From Cristatella mucedo (taxonomy: Eukaryota > Bryozoa > Phylactolaemata > Cristatellidae): a stretch of 64,000 bases of DNA. Positions 1 through 11,023 of this stretch are shown piece by piece; the stretch's first letter is position 1, and the number at the start of each line of letters is the position of its first letter. The notes under the pieces were generated by a model. The model was not told the DNA's origin. It worked only from the letters and a program-made list of their open reading frames with translations, and ran no database searches. Where the stretch lies: NCBI GenBank assembly GCA_009760855.2, contig WPIO01000045.1, positions 1,413,501 through 1,477,500 on the forward strand. The letters are read 5' to 3'. The position numbers and the translations under genes are program-made.

Positions 1-257
1 CTGTGTTAAGCAAAGGCATCTACTCTCCTGCTGCCAACTATGGCACTCCCTCTTCAGCCGTCTTGACATGCTACTTCCACGCTACTCACTTCCTCGACCG
101 CCCCTCCTAACTCAGCTGTGCTTCTAACTTTCTCTTTGCTGCCCAAGATGAAGGCTGTTTCTTATCGTGAAGGTTTAAGTTCGCTACAAGCAACTCACCT
201 GTGTAACACCCACCTAGTCCTTGGGGGTTTGTGGAGTTGCAGGCGGAGATACATTAC
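1..257 (+). mobile_element. LINE-A (L2-like) 3' end fragment
   Basis: The sequence reads as the last part of the LINE-A C-terminal domain and its 3' UTR. It opens with the TACTCTCCTGCTGCC segment seen in the longer copies at 2.7 kb and 19.5 kb, passes the TAACACCCAC stop region and TTTGTGGAGTTGCAG, and ends in GATACATTACC, a single-unit version of the ACATT tail. Coding frames are broken. The copy starts outside the window, so its full length is unknown. Confidence 0.8.
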
Positions 258-579
258 CTCAGTGAGTAGAGAACGTGAGTCGTATCAATTACGGCCCTTT
301 TTAAGGCTTTCCGTGCGTATGATTCAAAATACAATAGCGAAACGGTGCCATTGTAGGCACGTCCATGATGCCTTCTCTTACTGACCAAGCTATGCAGGCA
401 GCTCTTAACTGCTGTTGGATGTGCTAATGCATTCGGAAAGTCGATCCTTCATTAGCATGAAAAGCAATAGGCGGCAAACGACGCTGAATGAGATCAGTAA
501 AGAGAAAGGGTAGGAATCAGAAAAAGAAGAAGTTTCCACACCGCAGGCATGCCAACAGAAGGCGGTTCGCTGTGCGCGC
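258..579. other. Unassigned spacer
   Basis: I see no recognisable gene or repeat here. The open frame that overlaps its first part begins inside the LINE-A tail and is not convincing as a gene. Confidence 0.5.
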
Positions 580-699
580 TGTCGGCATTCCCATTCCCTT
601 ATTGACCTATTTCCCTTTGCAGCAAATGTAAAGCGCCCAGGAAGAGAGATTGAGTTCTCCGAGGGCGCTTTATCAAGTGCATTATTATTACTATTACTT
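580..699 (+). mobile_element. LINE-B 3' end fragment
   Basis: The fragment contains TTCCCTTTGCAGCAAATG, the AAAGCGCC hairpin arm, AGAGATTGAGTTCTC, the GGCGCTTT return arm and an ATT-type tail. These are the hallmarks of the LINE-B 3' terminus seen throughout the window. It is severely 5'-truncated, as is typical for target-primed reverse transcription. No coding capacity remains. Confidence 0.85.
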
Positions 700-854
700 C
701 ATGAACGGTATGCGACGGCTGGGCAGCTAGCCAGCGGTCCAACTGGTGGCCTGCTGTGTCTTCTTTTCGCATGCACTTTTGCTGTACACTTTTGCTACTT
801 GTCTAATCATGGTGTCGCGCATATCATGCATCTTTCTCGGCTATTCCTTCTCTC

Positions 855-936
855 GCAGCGTGATTTAAAGCGCCAGAATAGAGACGTAGTTCTCTTGGGG
901 CGCCTTTCAAACGGTCGCAGTCGCATTAGCTATTGC

Positions 937-974
<38 letters not shown>
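855..974 (+). mobile_element. Diverged LINE-B or SINE-2 tail with (ATT)n
   Basis: TTTAAAGCGCCAGAATAGAG and TAGTTCTCTTGGGGCGC match the 3' hairpin shared by LINE-B and SINE-2; the AATAGAG spelling is closer to SINE-2. A region of ordinary sequence separates the hairpin from an ATT tract at 932-974. The open frame across the tract (poly-Leu or poly-Tyr) is an artefact of the repeat. Confidence 0.6.
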
Positions 975-975
<1 letters not shown>

Positions 976-1330
976 GAAGACGTCGCTCTCGCGCACGACT
1001 TTGTCGTGTTAGGCTGTACCGTCGAGGATATTCCCTTACGGGCTTACATGTGTGCTCGTTGGGGAAACTCGGTCTATTTCAAAGCTCTCACGAGCCGATG
1101 GTCGGATTGCGCATGCGTAAGACGAAAATAAAGAAAATGTCCGCTTCAAGACGTGGGTTGGATCAGCGCATCCTAGACATAGAGAAGCTCCCCAGTGTTT
1201 ACTATAAGTCACTGAGCGTTTGCTGGTGCTTAATTAGAGGCAGAGCTAGCACGCCCATGGCTGCATTTTTGGGACCAAACCCGTAGAAGACATCACGGAG
1301 CTATGCGTAAATATGCCGGTAGTAAACGTA
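975..1330. other. Unassigned spacer
   Basis: No motif, repeat or gene is recognised. The frames crossing it start in the ATT tract. Confidence 0.5.
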
Positions 1331-1621
1331 CCTTGCTCTTTGTCTCTCTGTCTCTCTCCCAAGTGTTTTTTCTCTCTCTGCCTTTCACTTTCTACCTCTT
1401 CCTTGCTCGTTCGCTCTGTTACTTTCTTTTTTTTATCCCATTCTCTCTCTCAGCTCCAATACTAGATATATACATATAACCAAACACATACATACTTACA
1501 TACATACATGCATAGATATCTCACTATTTCGCTCTCTCTCACTCTCATCTATCATCTTTCACTTTTTTCTTCCCCTGATTCTCTCATTATTGCTTTCTTG
1601 TTCTTACTCACCAACTCTCTT

Positions 1622-1662
<41 letters not shown>

Positions 1663-1735
1663 GTCCCTCTCCCATCTCCCTGTCTCTGTCTGTCTGTCTG
1701 TCTGTCTCTCCCATCTCCCTGTCTGTCTGTATGTC

Positions 1736-1768
<33 letters not shown>

Positions 1769-1782
1769 GCCTCTCTATCGAT
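1331..1782 (+). repeat. CT-rich low-complexity tract with (CT)n and (CTGT)n blocks
   Basis: Pyrimidine-rich DNA contains perfect CT runs near 1633-1657 and 1749-1768, CTGT runs near 1687-1708, and a short ACAT run near 1488-1510. The Ser/Leu-rich and Arg/Glu-rich frames on the two strands are translations of the repeat. Confidence 0.9.
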
Positions 1783-1785
1783 CTG

Positions 1786-1841
1786 AACGAAGGGGGAGGG
1801 AAGGGGGACTGCCCGCACGAGGAGTCAGGAGAAGAGACGCT
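1786..1841 (+). repeat. Copy 1 of a short dispersed repeat, inverted relative to 5972-6024
   Basis: The core GACTGCCCGCACGAGGAGTC recurs as its reverse complement in the 5.97-6.02 kb segment, and similarity extends about 25 bp to one side and 15 bp to the other. Here it directly follows a CT tract. Family unknown; it could be part of a small DNA transposon or a SINE. Confidence 0.7.
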
Positions 1842-1879
1842 ACCTCTTTCTCTACGCTACCACTGATCCTTTCCAATAC

Positions 1880-3047
1880 CATTTTGATACCACTTTTGTA
1901 CTGATGATACTCATCTGTATTTGTCATTCAAACCGTCGGAATCTGCGGCAGCAACTGAGAAACTGAATGCTTGTCTTGCCGACATTCGATCCTGGATATA
2001 GGAAAACTTCTTGAAACTAAATGACGATAAAACCAAACTGCTGCTCATAGGACACCCTAAGCGTGTGTCTGGATTAAAAAGGCTCTGCTCTTCTAATGGG
2101 TGATACTGTTGTGCGACCATCACAACATGCTCGAAATTTAGGTGTCGTTTTCGACACCTGCCTAAATTTTAAAAGCTTCATTCAGAAGACTGCTTCTACA
2201 GCTAACCATCACGTCCGATCCCTATCCAAGATTAGGAGCTGTCTTCCACATTAGCTTGCAAAAACTTTAACTAGCTCTTTAGGTCTGTCTCGGCAATGTA
2301 AAGCGCCTAGAGAGAGATTGAGTTCTCTAAGGGCGCTTTATCAAGTGCATTATTATTATTATTATCGGCTTGATTATTGTAATTTCCTTTTGGCTGGGCT
2401 ACCAAAGAAAGCAACTAGACCATTGCAGCTGGCTATGAATATGGCTGCAAGGCTAGTCTTCAAGTCAAGAGTTCAAGTTCAAGAGGTTTGACCACGCGTC
2501 TCCTCTGCTAAAAGAGCTTGGATGGCTGCCGGTTGATCAGCGGATACAGAGAAAAGTTCTTACGCTGACCCAAAAGGCCCGCCATGGCTTGGCTCCTCCG
2601 TACGTAGCTGAACTGCTGCATCAGTTTCAACCTCCTCGTGCCTCAAGGTCCTGTATGGACAATAAATTAGCTGTTCCATTCCTCCGCTTAAAGACCGTTG
2701 GCGACAGAATCTTTTGCTCTGCAGGTCCTAGACTGTGAAACTCGCTCCCACGATTCTTACGCAACGACAACTACTCTCCTGCTGCCGACTACGGCACATC
2801 CTTTCCAGCGGTCCTGAGCTGCTACTTCCATGCCACTCACTACCTCAACTGCTCTCCTGACTCTGCTACGCTTCCCACTTTCGCTTTGTTGCGTGAGATG
2901 AAGTCTGTTGGCTACCGAATGCGTACCGAAAGCCGCTTAGGCTGTGAGTGCGCTATACAAAACTCTCCTGCGTAACGCCCAAATAGTCTTTATGGCTTTG
3001 TGGAGTTGCAGACGGAGATACGTTATCATTACATTATCTCTGCGTCT
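1880..3047 (+). mobile_element. LINE-A fragment, RT palm to 3' tail, with nested LINE-B
   Basis: The copy enters at the RT active-site box and runs through the C-terminal domain to a TACGTTATCATTACATT tail. At 1888-1911 the frame reads YHFCTDDT where the family has YHFYADDT, so both catalytic aspartates survive in a mutated context. An in-frame stop follows a few codons later (GGATATAGG) and further frameshifts break the C-terminal part. A LINE-B end is inserted at 2295-2364. The best-preserved comparison is 49848-50906. Confidence 0.85.
2295..2364 (+). mobile_element. 70-bp LINE-B end nested in LINE-A, with TSD
   Basis: This minimal LINE-B insertion has little more than the 3' hairpin (AAAGCGCC ... 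GGCGCTTT) and the ATT tail. It interrupts the LINE-A sequence CTGTCTCGGCTTGATTATTG, which is continuous in the copies at 19.1 and 50.2 kb. TCGGC flanks it on both sides (2290-2294 and 2365-2369), a 5-bp target-site duplication. Confidence 0.9.
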
Positions 3048-3083
3048 CTCTCCGTTTCCGTATCTGTTTCTGTTTCTGTCTCT

Positions 3084-3119
<36 letters not shown>

Positions 3120-3175
3120 GTCTGTCTGTTTGTCTGTCTCTGTCTCTCTCTCTCTCTTCTGTCTCTCTTAACTGA
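3048..3175 (+). repeat. CT/CTGT microsatellite
   Basis: Tracts of TCTCTC and CTGT/TTTCTG directly follow the LINE-A tail. The open frames through it on both strands are repeat translations. Confidence 0.9.
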
Positions 3176-3597
3176 CCAGTAAATTGGCTCGAGCGGATTC
3201 GCGCGACCCCCCACCCGCGACCTTCCCGAGATGCCGCAGCAGCCCTTTCGGCTCCGGATAGCCGACTAGTCATCGCGGCGGCGCCCCTGCGGCGGGTGAG
3301 TTACGCACGGCTACCTCCAGTTCGAATGGCTCCGTTGTCTAGAGAGAGGTAGCTCGGTATTCAACCCTCAAGACCTATGAGACGCAAGTCCTTGTAACCA
3401 AGAAAAAGATTCGCGCCAGTCACCGGCAGAGCCCCGTTCGTGCTCTGTAAGTCCGGCCAGCTGATTACCCTCTTCACGCCATCCCCCAAATACTGGAAGC
3501 TTCCTCCAAACCCCTCCCACCCGATGGGGTACAGCTTCTCTGCCTGCACTGTTTCGACAATCGGTGCCCAGCAGGCATGCTTGGTAATAGTTACAAT
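3176..3597. other. Unassigned segment, moderately GC-rich
   Basis: The first 150 bp are GC-rich (CCCCCCACCCGCGACC, GGCGGCGCCCCTGC). I recognise no gene, RNA or repeat. A weak minus-strand frame over 3361-3753 runs into the neighbouring LINE-B and is not credible as a gene. Confidence 0.45.
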
Positions 3598-4890
3598 AAA
3601 AATTGTACATTTGTTTAGCACCCTCAGAGAACTTAATCTCTTTCTAGGCACTTTACATATGCTGTAAAGGAAGCATGGCCGAATGGTTAGTGCTAGCATG
3701 CTCAAAGGTAACAAGCATAACATAGAGGTGACATAGACAAAGTCAGCATGCAAATATGGTCCGTGGCAGCATGAACAGTGTCAGTATGCGTAAGCACGAA
3801 AAGGGCGAATCTTATGGACCCACAAAATGGTACGATAAAAAGGTGCGTTTTTAGTTTCTTTTTAAGTGTAGTCAAGTCAGGGGATGTCGTGACGCAAGTT
3901 GGAAGTGAGTTCCTCGGTTTGGGAGCATAATTATAAAAATAATAATATAATAATAATGCACTTGATAAAGCGCCCTCAGAGAACTTAATCTCTATCTAGG
4001 TGCTTTACATTTGCTGCAAAGGGAAATGCAATTGAATGATAAGTAAAATCATGCTTGAAAAACAAACAAAATGAATAATATGGCTAGGGGTGACATGCAC
4101 AGGGTTAGCATGCAAATGTGGTTAGTGGCAGCATGCAAAGTGTCAGCACGCATAAGCACATGAAGGACGAATCACAGGGACCCACTATAGGCTGCCCTAA
4201 ATAGGTGTGGTTTCAAGTTCCTTTTAAACGTGATCAGGTCAGGGGATGTTCTGACGCAGGTCGGGAGGGAGTTCCAGGCTTTGGGAGCATACGAACTAAA
4301 TGCACGGTCTCCAAAGGATTTAAGGTTTGTACGTGGTATTTGTAGACTGTTGGATTCCGAAAAGCGGGTGGTACGATGCTTGGCCTGATGGGGTAGTGTA
4401 TCTGAGAGATAGGCTGGAGCCATAGAATGAAGAGACCTAAAAGTGAGCGACAAAACCTTGAAGTCAATCCGTTGCTTGACTGGTAGCCAGTGCAGGTCGG
4501 CGAGAAGTGGAGTAATGTGGCAATTGCGACGCTCACGACAGACAAGCCTAGCTGCAGAGTTTTGCACCAGCTGCAATCACCTGATCGCACATGCTGGTAG
4601 GCCAGTAAGCAGTGAGTTGCAGAAGTCGAGACGAGCTGTCACGAATGCATCGACCAACTTGGACGTGGTATCCTTATCTAAACAAGCCCGAAGCATACGT
4701 ACTAAAGGCACGGTCTCCAAAGGATTACAGGTTTGTACGAAGTATAGGTAAACAGTTAGATTCCGAAAAGCAGGTGGTGCGATGCTTAGCCTGGTGGAAG
4801 AGTAGATCTGATAGGTAAGCCGGAACCAAAGAATGAAGGGACCTAAAAGTGACAGAACCTTGTAGTCAACGCGGGTAGCCCGGTCATAAC
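3598..4890 (-). mobile_element. LINE-B, outer copy split by a second LINE-B
   Basis: On the minus strand the 3' hairpin and UTR occupy 3598-3929 and the C-terminal coding part resumes at 4692-4890. The break falls in GGGAGCATA|CGAACTAAA, which is continuous in other copies. The intervening 3930-4691 is a separate LINE-B in the same orientation. Reading frames are broken. Confidence 0.85.
3930..4691 (-). mobile_element. LINE-B, inner copy nested in LINE-B, with TSD
   Basis: The minus strand encodes the LINE C-terminal domain in a 134-residue open stretch (4172-4576) with NSAARLV, LLADLHWLPV, RIDFKVLSLTFRSLHS, LKSFGDRAFSSYAPKAWNSL and LKPHLFR. These motifs are characteristic of the region after the RT in L2/CR1 elements. 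A 3' UTR, the hairpin and an ATT tail follow. AGCATA flanks the insert (3924-3929 and 4692-4697). The RT itself is missing through 5' truncation. Confidence 0.9.
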
Positions 4891-5063
4891 ACGGCGCTGC
4901 AGCCTCCTGCTCTGCTGTTGCTGAGGCTGCTACTGCAGCGCCCCTCACAGCTTCTCGCTGGCTGCTCAACTAATACGTCGATGCAGATCTGTGAATCCGG
5001 ATATGGCGTCTATGCGTTGATCAATAATTACGACCGTCTTTTTAGGTGTAACTGCATCGTAAA

Positions 5064-5154
5064 AAAAATATATATATATATATTAGCTGTATATTCTGTA
5101 TATACATGGACATACATATATATATTTATATAAGAGCACACACATACATATGTT

Positions 5155-5198
<44 letters not shown>

Positions 5199-5213
5199 TC
5201 TGTATAGATAGAT

Positions 5214-5260
<47 letters not shown>

Positions 5261-5275
5261 TCTGTATACCGTATA
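5064..5275. repeat. (TA)n microsatellite blocks
   Basis: Three TA-rich runs at about 5064-5095, 5158-5196 and 5214-5260 are separated by near-identical AAGTCTGTATA segments, so the longer runs may be one array duplicated together with its flank. Confidence 0.9.
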
Positions 5276-5329
5276 TATAAATAAATAAATATTTTAAGAC
5301 ATGTTTAGAGATATCTTTTCAATTTTAGG

Positions 5330-5540
5330 GCTTATGATGTGCATGCGGCCACTAACCAGACTTGCATGCAGACCCTGTGCATGTCACCCCTTACCGTTAT
5401 TCGTGTTTTTATCAAGCATGGTATTTCCACTCACCATTCGATCGTGTTTCCTTTGCAGCAAATGTGAAGCGCCTAGAAAGAGACTGAGTTCTATGAGTTC
5501 GCTTTATCAAGTGCATTACTATTATAATTATTATGATTTA
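5330..5540 (+). mobile_element. LINE-B 3' end fragment
   Basis: The fragment carries the UTR signature GACCCTGTGCATGTCACC, CTTTGCAGCAAATGTGAAGC, the hairpin with a decayed return arm (GAGTTCGCTTTATCAAG), and an ATT/ATA tail. No coding part is included. Confidence 0.85.
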
Positions 5541-5971
5541 GTGTTTATGGTTTAGTGTTTACGGTTTGTATGCTTTTTATGAATAGCCTCTTAGGGGCTT
5601 AATGTATTGCGCACCGAGTTTATGGTTTACGGCCTCAGGCTACCAGGTTGAGCTTTCTGTTTTGGGCACTCTGCGAATAGCAGAAAGCTCACCCTTCAAT
5701 GCTAAACGACGCAGCATTAGCCGGGCCTTATCACTCACTGCCGCCTGCCGGGGGCGGGCCGGGGGCGGGCCGGGGGAGGAGGCGGGCGTCTCTGGCAGAG
5801 TTAGGAACGAGGAAGTCGTCGGTGCTTATTGGCAGTGGGTAACCGTGTCTTTCGTACTGCACTTCGCTGTGAAATGCAGAGCTGCACTTTGTTATTTGAG
5901 GAAAGGGGGCGGTGGGGGATGGTGGCAGGATATAACGCTTCTGCAGCGGCGGCCTCCTTAGCTGCTGCAGA
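5541..5971. other. Unassigned segment with GC-box-like repeats
   Basis: It contains the GC-rich block listed separately at 5746-5790 and otherwise shows no known repeat. Frames on both strands are short and unsupported. Confidence 0.4.
5746..5790 (+). promoter_or_regulatory. Tandem GGGGGCGGGCC units, GC-box-like
   Basis: Three near-identical 12-bp units (GCCGGGGGCGGG twice, then a GGAGGCGGG variant) stand in tandem. GGGCGG is the core of Sp1/KLF binding sites in animal promoters. No transcription unit can be tied to it from sequence alone, so a chance GC tract is equally possible. Confidence 0.3.
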
Positions 5972-6024
5972 AGCGTCTGTTCCCCTGACTCCTCGTGCGG
6001 GCAGTCCACCCTCCACTACCTCGT
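5972..6024 (-). repeat. Copy 2 of the dispersed repeat at 1786-1841
   Basis: The reverse complement contains GACTGCCCGCACGAGGAGTC and extends on both sides with a few mismatches and a small indel relative to 1786-1841. Unlike the other copy it is not next to a CT tract, so the similarity belongs to the repeat itself. Confidence 0.7.
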
Positions 6025-6211
6025 TTGAGCCAAGCACAATAGCGGACCGATTCTCAATTGCCTCGCATAGCGGGAGGCATCATTGAGGGTGAGTCGGCTT
6101 ATCAGGATTCTCCCGGCTTTGCTCCCCGGTACTAACCTTCTAGCTCAGCCAGCTGTGCCGACTTCTCACAGGATATCGATATGGTATAATGTTAATATTT
6201 GTCCTGAAGAG

Positions 6212-6552
6212 AATAATAATAATAATAATACAAGATTTGCAATAGCCCACTCAGAGAACTCAATCTCTTTCTAGGCACTCTACGTTTGGTACAAAGAAAG
6301 CATGATCGAATGGTTAGTGGTAGCATGCTCCATGACAACAAACATAGCATGCTTAGAGGTGACATGCACATGATGTCAGCATGGAAATATTGTTAGTGGT
6401 GGCATGCATATATTCAGCACGCATAATCACACACAGGACGAATCACACTGACCCATAAGATGCTGTGATTAATAGACGGGTTTTTAGTTTCTTTTTTTTT
6501 TAATGTGGTCAAGCCAGGGAATGTCGTGGAGTTCCAGGCTCTGGGAGGATAA
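6212..6552 (-). mobile_element. LINE-B 3' fragment
   Basis: On the minus strand the order is a decayed C-terminal end, the UTR with AGCATGC and GTGCATGTCACC signatures, the hairpin region (AGAGATTGAGTTCTCTGAG) and an ATT tail at 6212-6230. The hairpin arms are mutated (AGTGCC and GGGCTA), so this is an older copy. Confidence 0.8.
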
Positions 6553-6589
6553 GGAAACTCCTTCGGCGACGGGCTAAAGCCAGCCCACT

Positions 6590-6682
6590 TCGATGGGTGC
6601 GGTAGCGCATGGGCGGTACTAGTGGCGACTGCTCCGGAAGTGGGCGCGGTAGGTATGAGCGGTACTAGTGGCGACTGCTCCG
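6590..6682 (+). repeat. 46-bp tandem duplication
   Basis: GCGGTACTAGTGGCGACTGC occurs at about 6613 and again 46 bp downstream. The preceding bases (GTGGGTGCGGTAG and GTGGGCGCGGTAG) also repeat. It is a two-unit duplication with a few substitutions. Confidence 0.85.
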
Positions 6683-7350
6683 AACTGCGCCGAATGCTCA
6701 TTCGGCGGAAGGAAGAAATGCCGAGTCTCACGTCTGCCGTCGTAACAAGTTCGAGCGCGCGACTGCACCGAGAAAACCGCACGTGGCTGTGGCTGTGACA
6801 GACACGTGTTCAGAGTAATGCTGCTCTGGGCGTGTTTGCGTGCATCTGAGTACATACGAAACACGAACGCGAAAGCTAAATCGCCCACACAATGCTTCGC
6901 ACTCGCCACATGCGTCCATATGCGCTCGAGCACTCACATGCGCCTTCATGCATGGCATGTCTGCGAACAATCGTACACAAAACTCAAACGGATTTGAGCA
7001 GGCTGCCGTCTTTTATTTACACCCATTTAAAAGAGGCAGCAGTGTATTTGCGAAGCACCGTCCCCCCTGCTTAACCCGGTGTCGTAGGTGCTGTTGTGTA
7101 CTTTTGTCGCTCTTCCACCTCTCCCAAGAGGCCATCCTTCCTCATATTTCCGTCTAGTTTGGATCTTTCTGTGTACCTAGCGCCTGGCAGCAAGCGTTTT
7201 CTGTCTTTTTGTTCTCCCCTCTTTGCCCCCTGCAAGTTTTCTCAAGCCTTCCTCCTTTACTGTATCCTTTTTTCCCCCTCTCTCCCTCGCCCTCTCTGGC
7301 TTCCATCTCTGTCACTCTTTTTTCCCTTCTGTCCTCTTTCGTTTTCAAAA
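6683..7350. other. Unassigned segment
   Basis: No repeat or gene is recognised. Overlapping frames on both strands are short, and none carries a recognisable domain. Confidence 0.45.
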
Positions 7351-7475
7351 CAATCCTGCCTTCTTGCTCTCTCCACTCATCCATCTACATTTCAACACTC
7401 TTTTCTCTCTCCTCTCTTTCACTCGCTCTCTGTCTCTCTCTCTCGGTTTCTCTTTCTCCCTCTCCCATCTCCTCT

Positions 7476-7538
<63 letters not shown>

Positions 7539-7540
7539 CT
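7351..7540 (+). repeat. CT-rich tract ending in (CT)n(TA)n
   Basis: A CT run at 7479-7518 passes directly into a TA run at 7518-7538. The same compound arrangement occurs at 13967-14017. Confidence 0.95.
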
Positions 7541-9084
7541 AATAACACATCGCCCACATCCGCCTGTGATTTCTCTCGTATCTGCATTCCTCAAGACTGA
7601 TTGCCTTTCCTTTGCCTTGGCTACTGCAGAGGAGAGTAGACTCGACTGTTTAGGCTCAGCCCCACGGTACCACCTGCAGCTTACAGCCAGGACGACGAGA
7701 TGATGGCAACAAGTGCCTGCATCTCTCCTCCTCCCTTTGCTTAAGGGATCGGCTGGCTGCTGATCGACTATTTACCAGTAGGCCTGTGACTCGGAGAAGG
7801 AGAGCGGTTGTGTAATATCCTCCAAAAGCCCTAAAGGGAGCAGATGCCTCTGATGCTGTCGTGGCAGGAAGTACTTGGGCATGTATTTCGCCAGGTGTTT
7901 CGTCGCTGGATGGAAGCGGCCCGGCACCGAAATGAAGACCACGTGCATCGGATGAGCACTTCTGAGAAGGCAGGCAATTTGTAGGGATAATGAGGTGAGG
8001 CTGGTGCTCATCTGCACGAGAGTACCGGCTGCACCGGTCATGGCTGCGAACCTCCGGTTACCCCATCAGCTGATTGGTCAGCTGATGGGTGCATGGCAGC
8101 ACATCGATTTTGTTGAGCTGCAGCAGCTATCTGTACAGTAGCGACCCGTCTCGTGGCCATGTTCTTCTCTAGAAACAATGCAATATAGCTGAAAAAGTCG
8201 GCGTCACCGAAAGCCACCGACGCTCGGGAGCCCGCGACAGAAAACAAATGCTGCAATCCGAAACTTTGTGGCCGAGTCATGTAGCTATGATACTGTAGGA
8301 GTGAAGATGCAAATTAAACCTGTGGCGCTACATACTTAGGAAACATCGTAGCCAATGTACAGACGCCTGCTTACTTTGGCCTCATGGTGTAATGATGACC
8401 GGCTGGCTCCAAATGCCCTTTGGATTAGGGACGACGAATCAACAGTGATGTGGTCTAATGTTCGATCAAGAGAACGTCAGCCTCAGGTATGCCCACTCAG
8501 GGACTGAGCCAATGCCGCCCGGTGAAGCCAGTATTCAGGAACTTAACTTGTATTGATGAGACACGGCCTGCTGAAGATGCTATTAGTGTCTGCACCCTGG
8601 GCACAACTTTCAAAGTGCCACGCATTCCTTGTGCCACGAGCAAGGTCCAGGCTCAGCCCTTAAACTTTCTAGCTACGGTGCTGCCCGAAAGAAGTCCGCC
8701 TAGCCAAAAATGGGGTACACTGGAAGTACTTTGAGCTTGAACATAATGATCATTTTGAGCCCAAGCCAATAAACTTATTTCAATAGCCGAGTCATATATT
8801 CAGACTTCCTATGCATACGAATCAGAAGAGCAGGTCGTGTCAGTCCAATCTAATAACAACTGAATCCAGAGTGCTGGTGCTACAGCTAAACATCGTCACG
8901 ATTCCGTCTCAATTCCAGGAATTTCGACCGAACTGTGAGCGATGATCATTGAGTGGCTGCCAATCGGTGGGTATACAAAGCCGCAGGCAGGTGGACCCAA
9001 CTCAGGGTTCAGGCTAACGTAGCTCGGAAATTAAAAACACCTCGTCGACTGCAGGTCCTCGTCCTACATATCGTGTCAAGCTAA
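7541..9084. other. Unassigned, apparently single-copy region
   Basis: About 1.5 kb shows no motif of the families that fill the rest of the window. Frames of 80-90 codons (for example 7772-8041 and 8038-8280, minus strand; 8489-8734, plus strand) have no recognisable domain, and I cannot see splice-supported exons. It could hold intronic or regulatory sequence. Confidence 0.4.
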
Positions 9085-10850
9085 TCAAGCTCAGTTTTTC
9101 ATCATTTTCATGGTTTATACTCTCCCTCTTGCCGACATGATCGCCTGGCATAAACTATGCTTTCAATTTTATGCAGATTACACTCAGTTGTACCTTTGCT
9201 TTGATCCCTCCCAGCCCTCGAGCACGTCGAATTCTCTCAACTTCCTTGCTGCATGTGCAGATGACATTTGCAAGTAAATGGCGGCAACCTATCTTAAATT
9301 GAATGAGGATAAAACCAGCTTACTAGTTATGAGCAGCCAAGTGTGATTCAGAAATCGGAAAACCTAACGCTCAAAATCGGCTCTGCCAGCATATCTCCTG
9401 TTGAATCTGCACGAAATCTAGATGGCCCGTTTCAAATTGACCTTTCATTAGACGGCCACACCAGCTCCACAGTCAAGTCTGCCAACTTTCAGCGACATAA
9501 CATTGCTAAAATTCGGGTTCTCATAGACAGAGATACTTGATCTAAATTGGTCCATGCATGTGTGAGTCCCATCTCGACTTCTGTAACTCACTGCTTGCTG
9601 GTCTACCGGCCTGTGCAATCAGAGGCTTACAGCTGGTGAAAAACTCTGCAGCTAGGCTTGTCTGTCGTGAGCATTGCAGTTGTCACAGCACACCACTTCT
9701 AGCCGACCTGCACGGGCTGCCAGTCAGGCAGCACATCTACTTCAAGGTTCTGTTACACACTTGTACGTTCCATCATTCTCAAACTCCTGCCTACCTATCA
9801 GGTTTAACACGCCTCCCCCCCCCCGACAAGCATCGTACCACCCACTTTTCTGAATCGAATCGTTTATCAATACCTCGTAAAAACCTCAAATCCTTTGGAT
9901 ACCGTGCCTTTAGTTTGTATGCTGACAAAGCCTGGAACTCACTGTTGCCTGGCTGCACGACATCCCTGACTTAATTTAACTTTAAAAGAAGCTAAAAAAC
10001 GCATACATTTATCACAACATTAGTGAATCCGTGTGATGTAATGTAATGTCATGTATCTCCTTCAGTAACTCCACAAAGTCATAAAAACCACGTGGGTGTT
10101 ACGCAGGAGAGTTTTGTATAGCGCACTCACAGCCTAAGCAGCTTTCGGTACGCATTCGGTACCCAACACACTTCGTCTCACGCAACAAAGAGAAAGTGGG
10201 AAGCATAGCAGAGTCAGGAGAGCAGTTGAGGTAGTGAGTAGCATAGAAGTAGCAGTTCAGGACCGCTGAAAAAGATGTGCCATAGTCGGCAGTTGGAGAG
10301 TAGATGTCGTTGCGTAAGAATTGTGGAAGCGAGTTCCACAGTCTAGGACCTGCACAGCTACAGCTTCTGTCACCAATTGTCTTTAAGCGGAGGAATGGGA
10401 CAGCTAATATATTGTCCACACAGGACCTGAGGGCGTGAACAGGCTGAAACTGATGCAGCAGTTCAACTAGGTACGAAGGAGCCAAGCCGTGGCGGGCCTT
10501 GTGGGTCAGTGTAAGAACTTTGCTCTGTATCCTTTGCTCAACCGGCAACCATCCTAGCTCTTTCAGCAGAGGTGACACGTGCTCAAACCGCTGGGACTTG
10601 AAGACCAGCCTTGCAGCCATATGTGTGCTTCGCTCTTTGTGTGCTAATGGATACTGTCACTGTGTATGCTGCCACTAACTATATTTACATGCTGACCCTG
10701 TGCATGTCATCTCTAATCATATTAGGCTTGTTGACATTGAGCTTGCCGCTACTAACCGTTCGATCACGCTTCCTTTGCAGGAAATTTAAAGTGCCTATAA
10801 AGAGATAAAGTTCTCTGAATGCTATACAAATGTGCTATTATTAAGCATGC
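9085..10850 (+). mobile_element. LINE-B copy with RT remnant, split by reversed LINE-A
   Basis: It enters at the RT palm, where 9164-9190 reads FQFYADYTQLY; the second catalytic aspartate of YADD is replaced by Tyr. It continues through YLKLNEDKTS and LKIGSASISPVESA, then the C-terminal domain in frame at 9558-9974 (CNSLLAGLPACAI, NSAARLVCREH, LLADLHGLPV). The coding 3' end and UTR resume after a LINE-A insert (10036-10622) and finish with a hairpin and short tail near 10830-10850. Stops such as the TGA after VMSSQV confirm a pseudogene. It is one of two LINE-B copies here with RT sequence reaching the YADD box. Confidence 0.85.
10036..10622 (-). mobile_element. LINE-A C-terminal/3' fragment nested in LINE-B
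   Basis: A minus-strand open stretch of 173 codons (10099-10620) encodes the LINE-A C-terminal domain: MAARLVFKSQRFEHVSPLL, KELGWLPVEQR, KARHGLAPSYLVELLHQF, GPRLWNSLPQFLRND and the terminal CECAIQNSPA. The TAA stop, the UTR (TTTATGACTTTGTGGAGTTA) and an ACATT/ACATG tail follow at 10036-10060. GTGTG flanks the insert (10031-10035 and 10623-10627). The frame is still open, so this copy is fairly young. Confidence 0.9.
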
Positions 10851-10955
10851 AAGTGTGTGAGGGAGATGCTCAGATGCTTGCTCGGCCTCAGCATTCAGGC
10901 TGGAATATGGTATGTGGTCTTTCCCTTACGTGCTAACACTGCACCGGGATTGTGT

Positions 10956-10986
10956 AGCAGCAGCAGCAGCAGCAGCAGCCGCCACC

Positions 10987-11023
<37 letters not shown>

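Noticed and set aside
3361-3753. 130-codon minus-strand frame as a gene
   Set aside because: It straddles unassigned DNA and the LINE-B UTR and has no domain.
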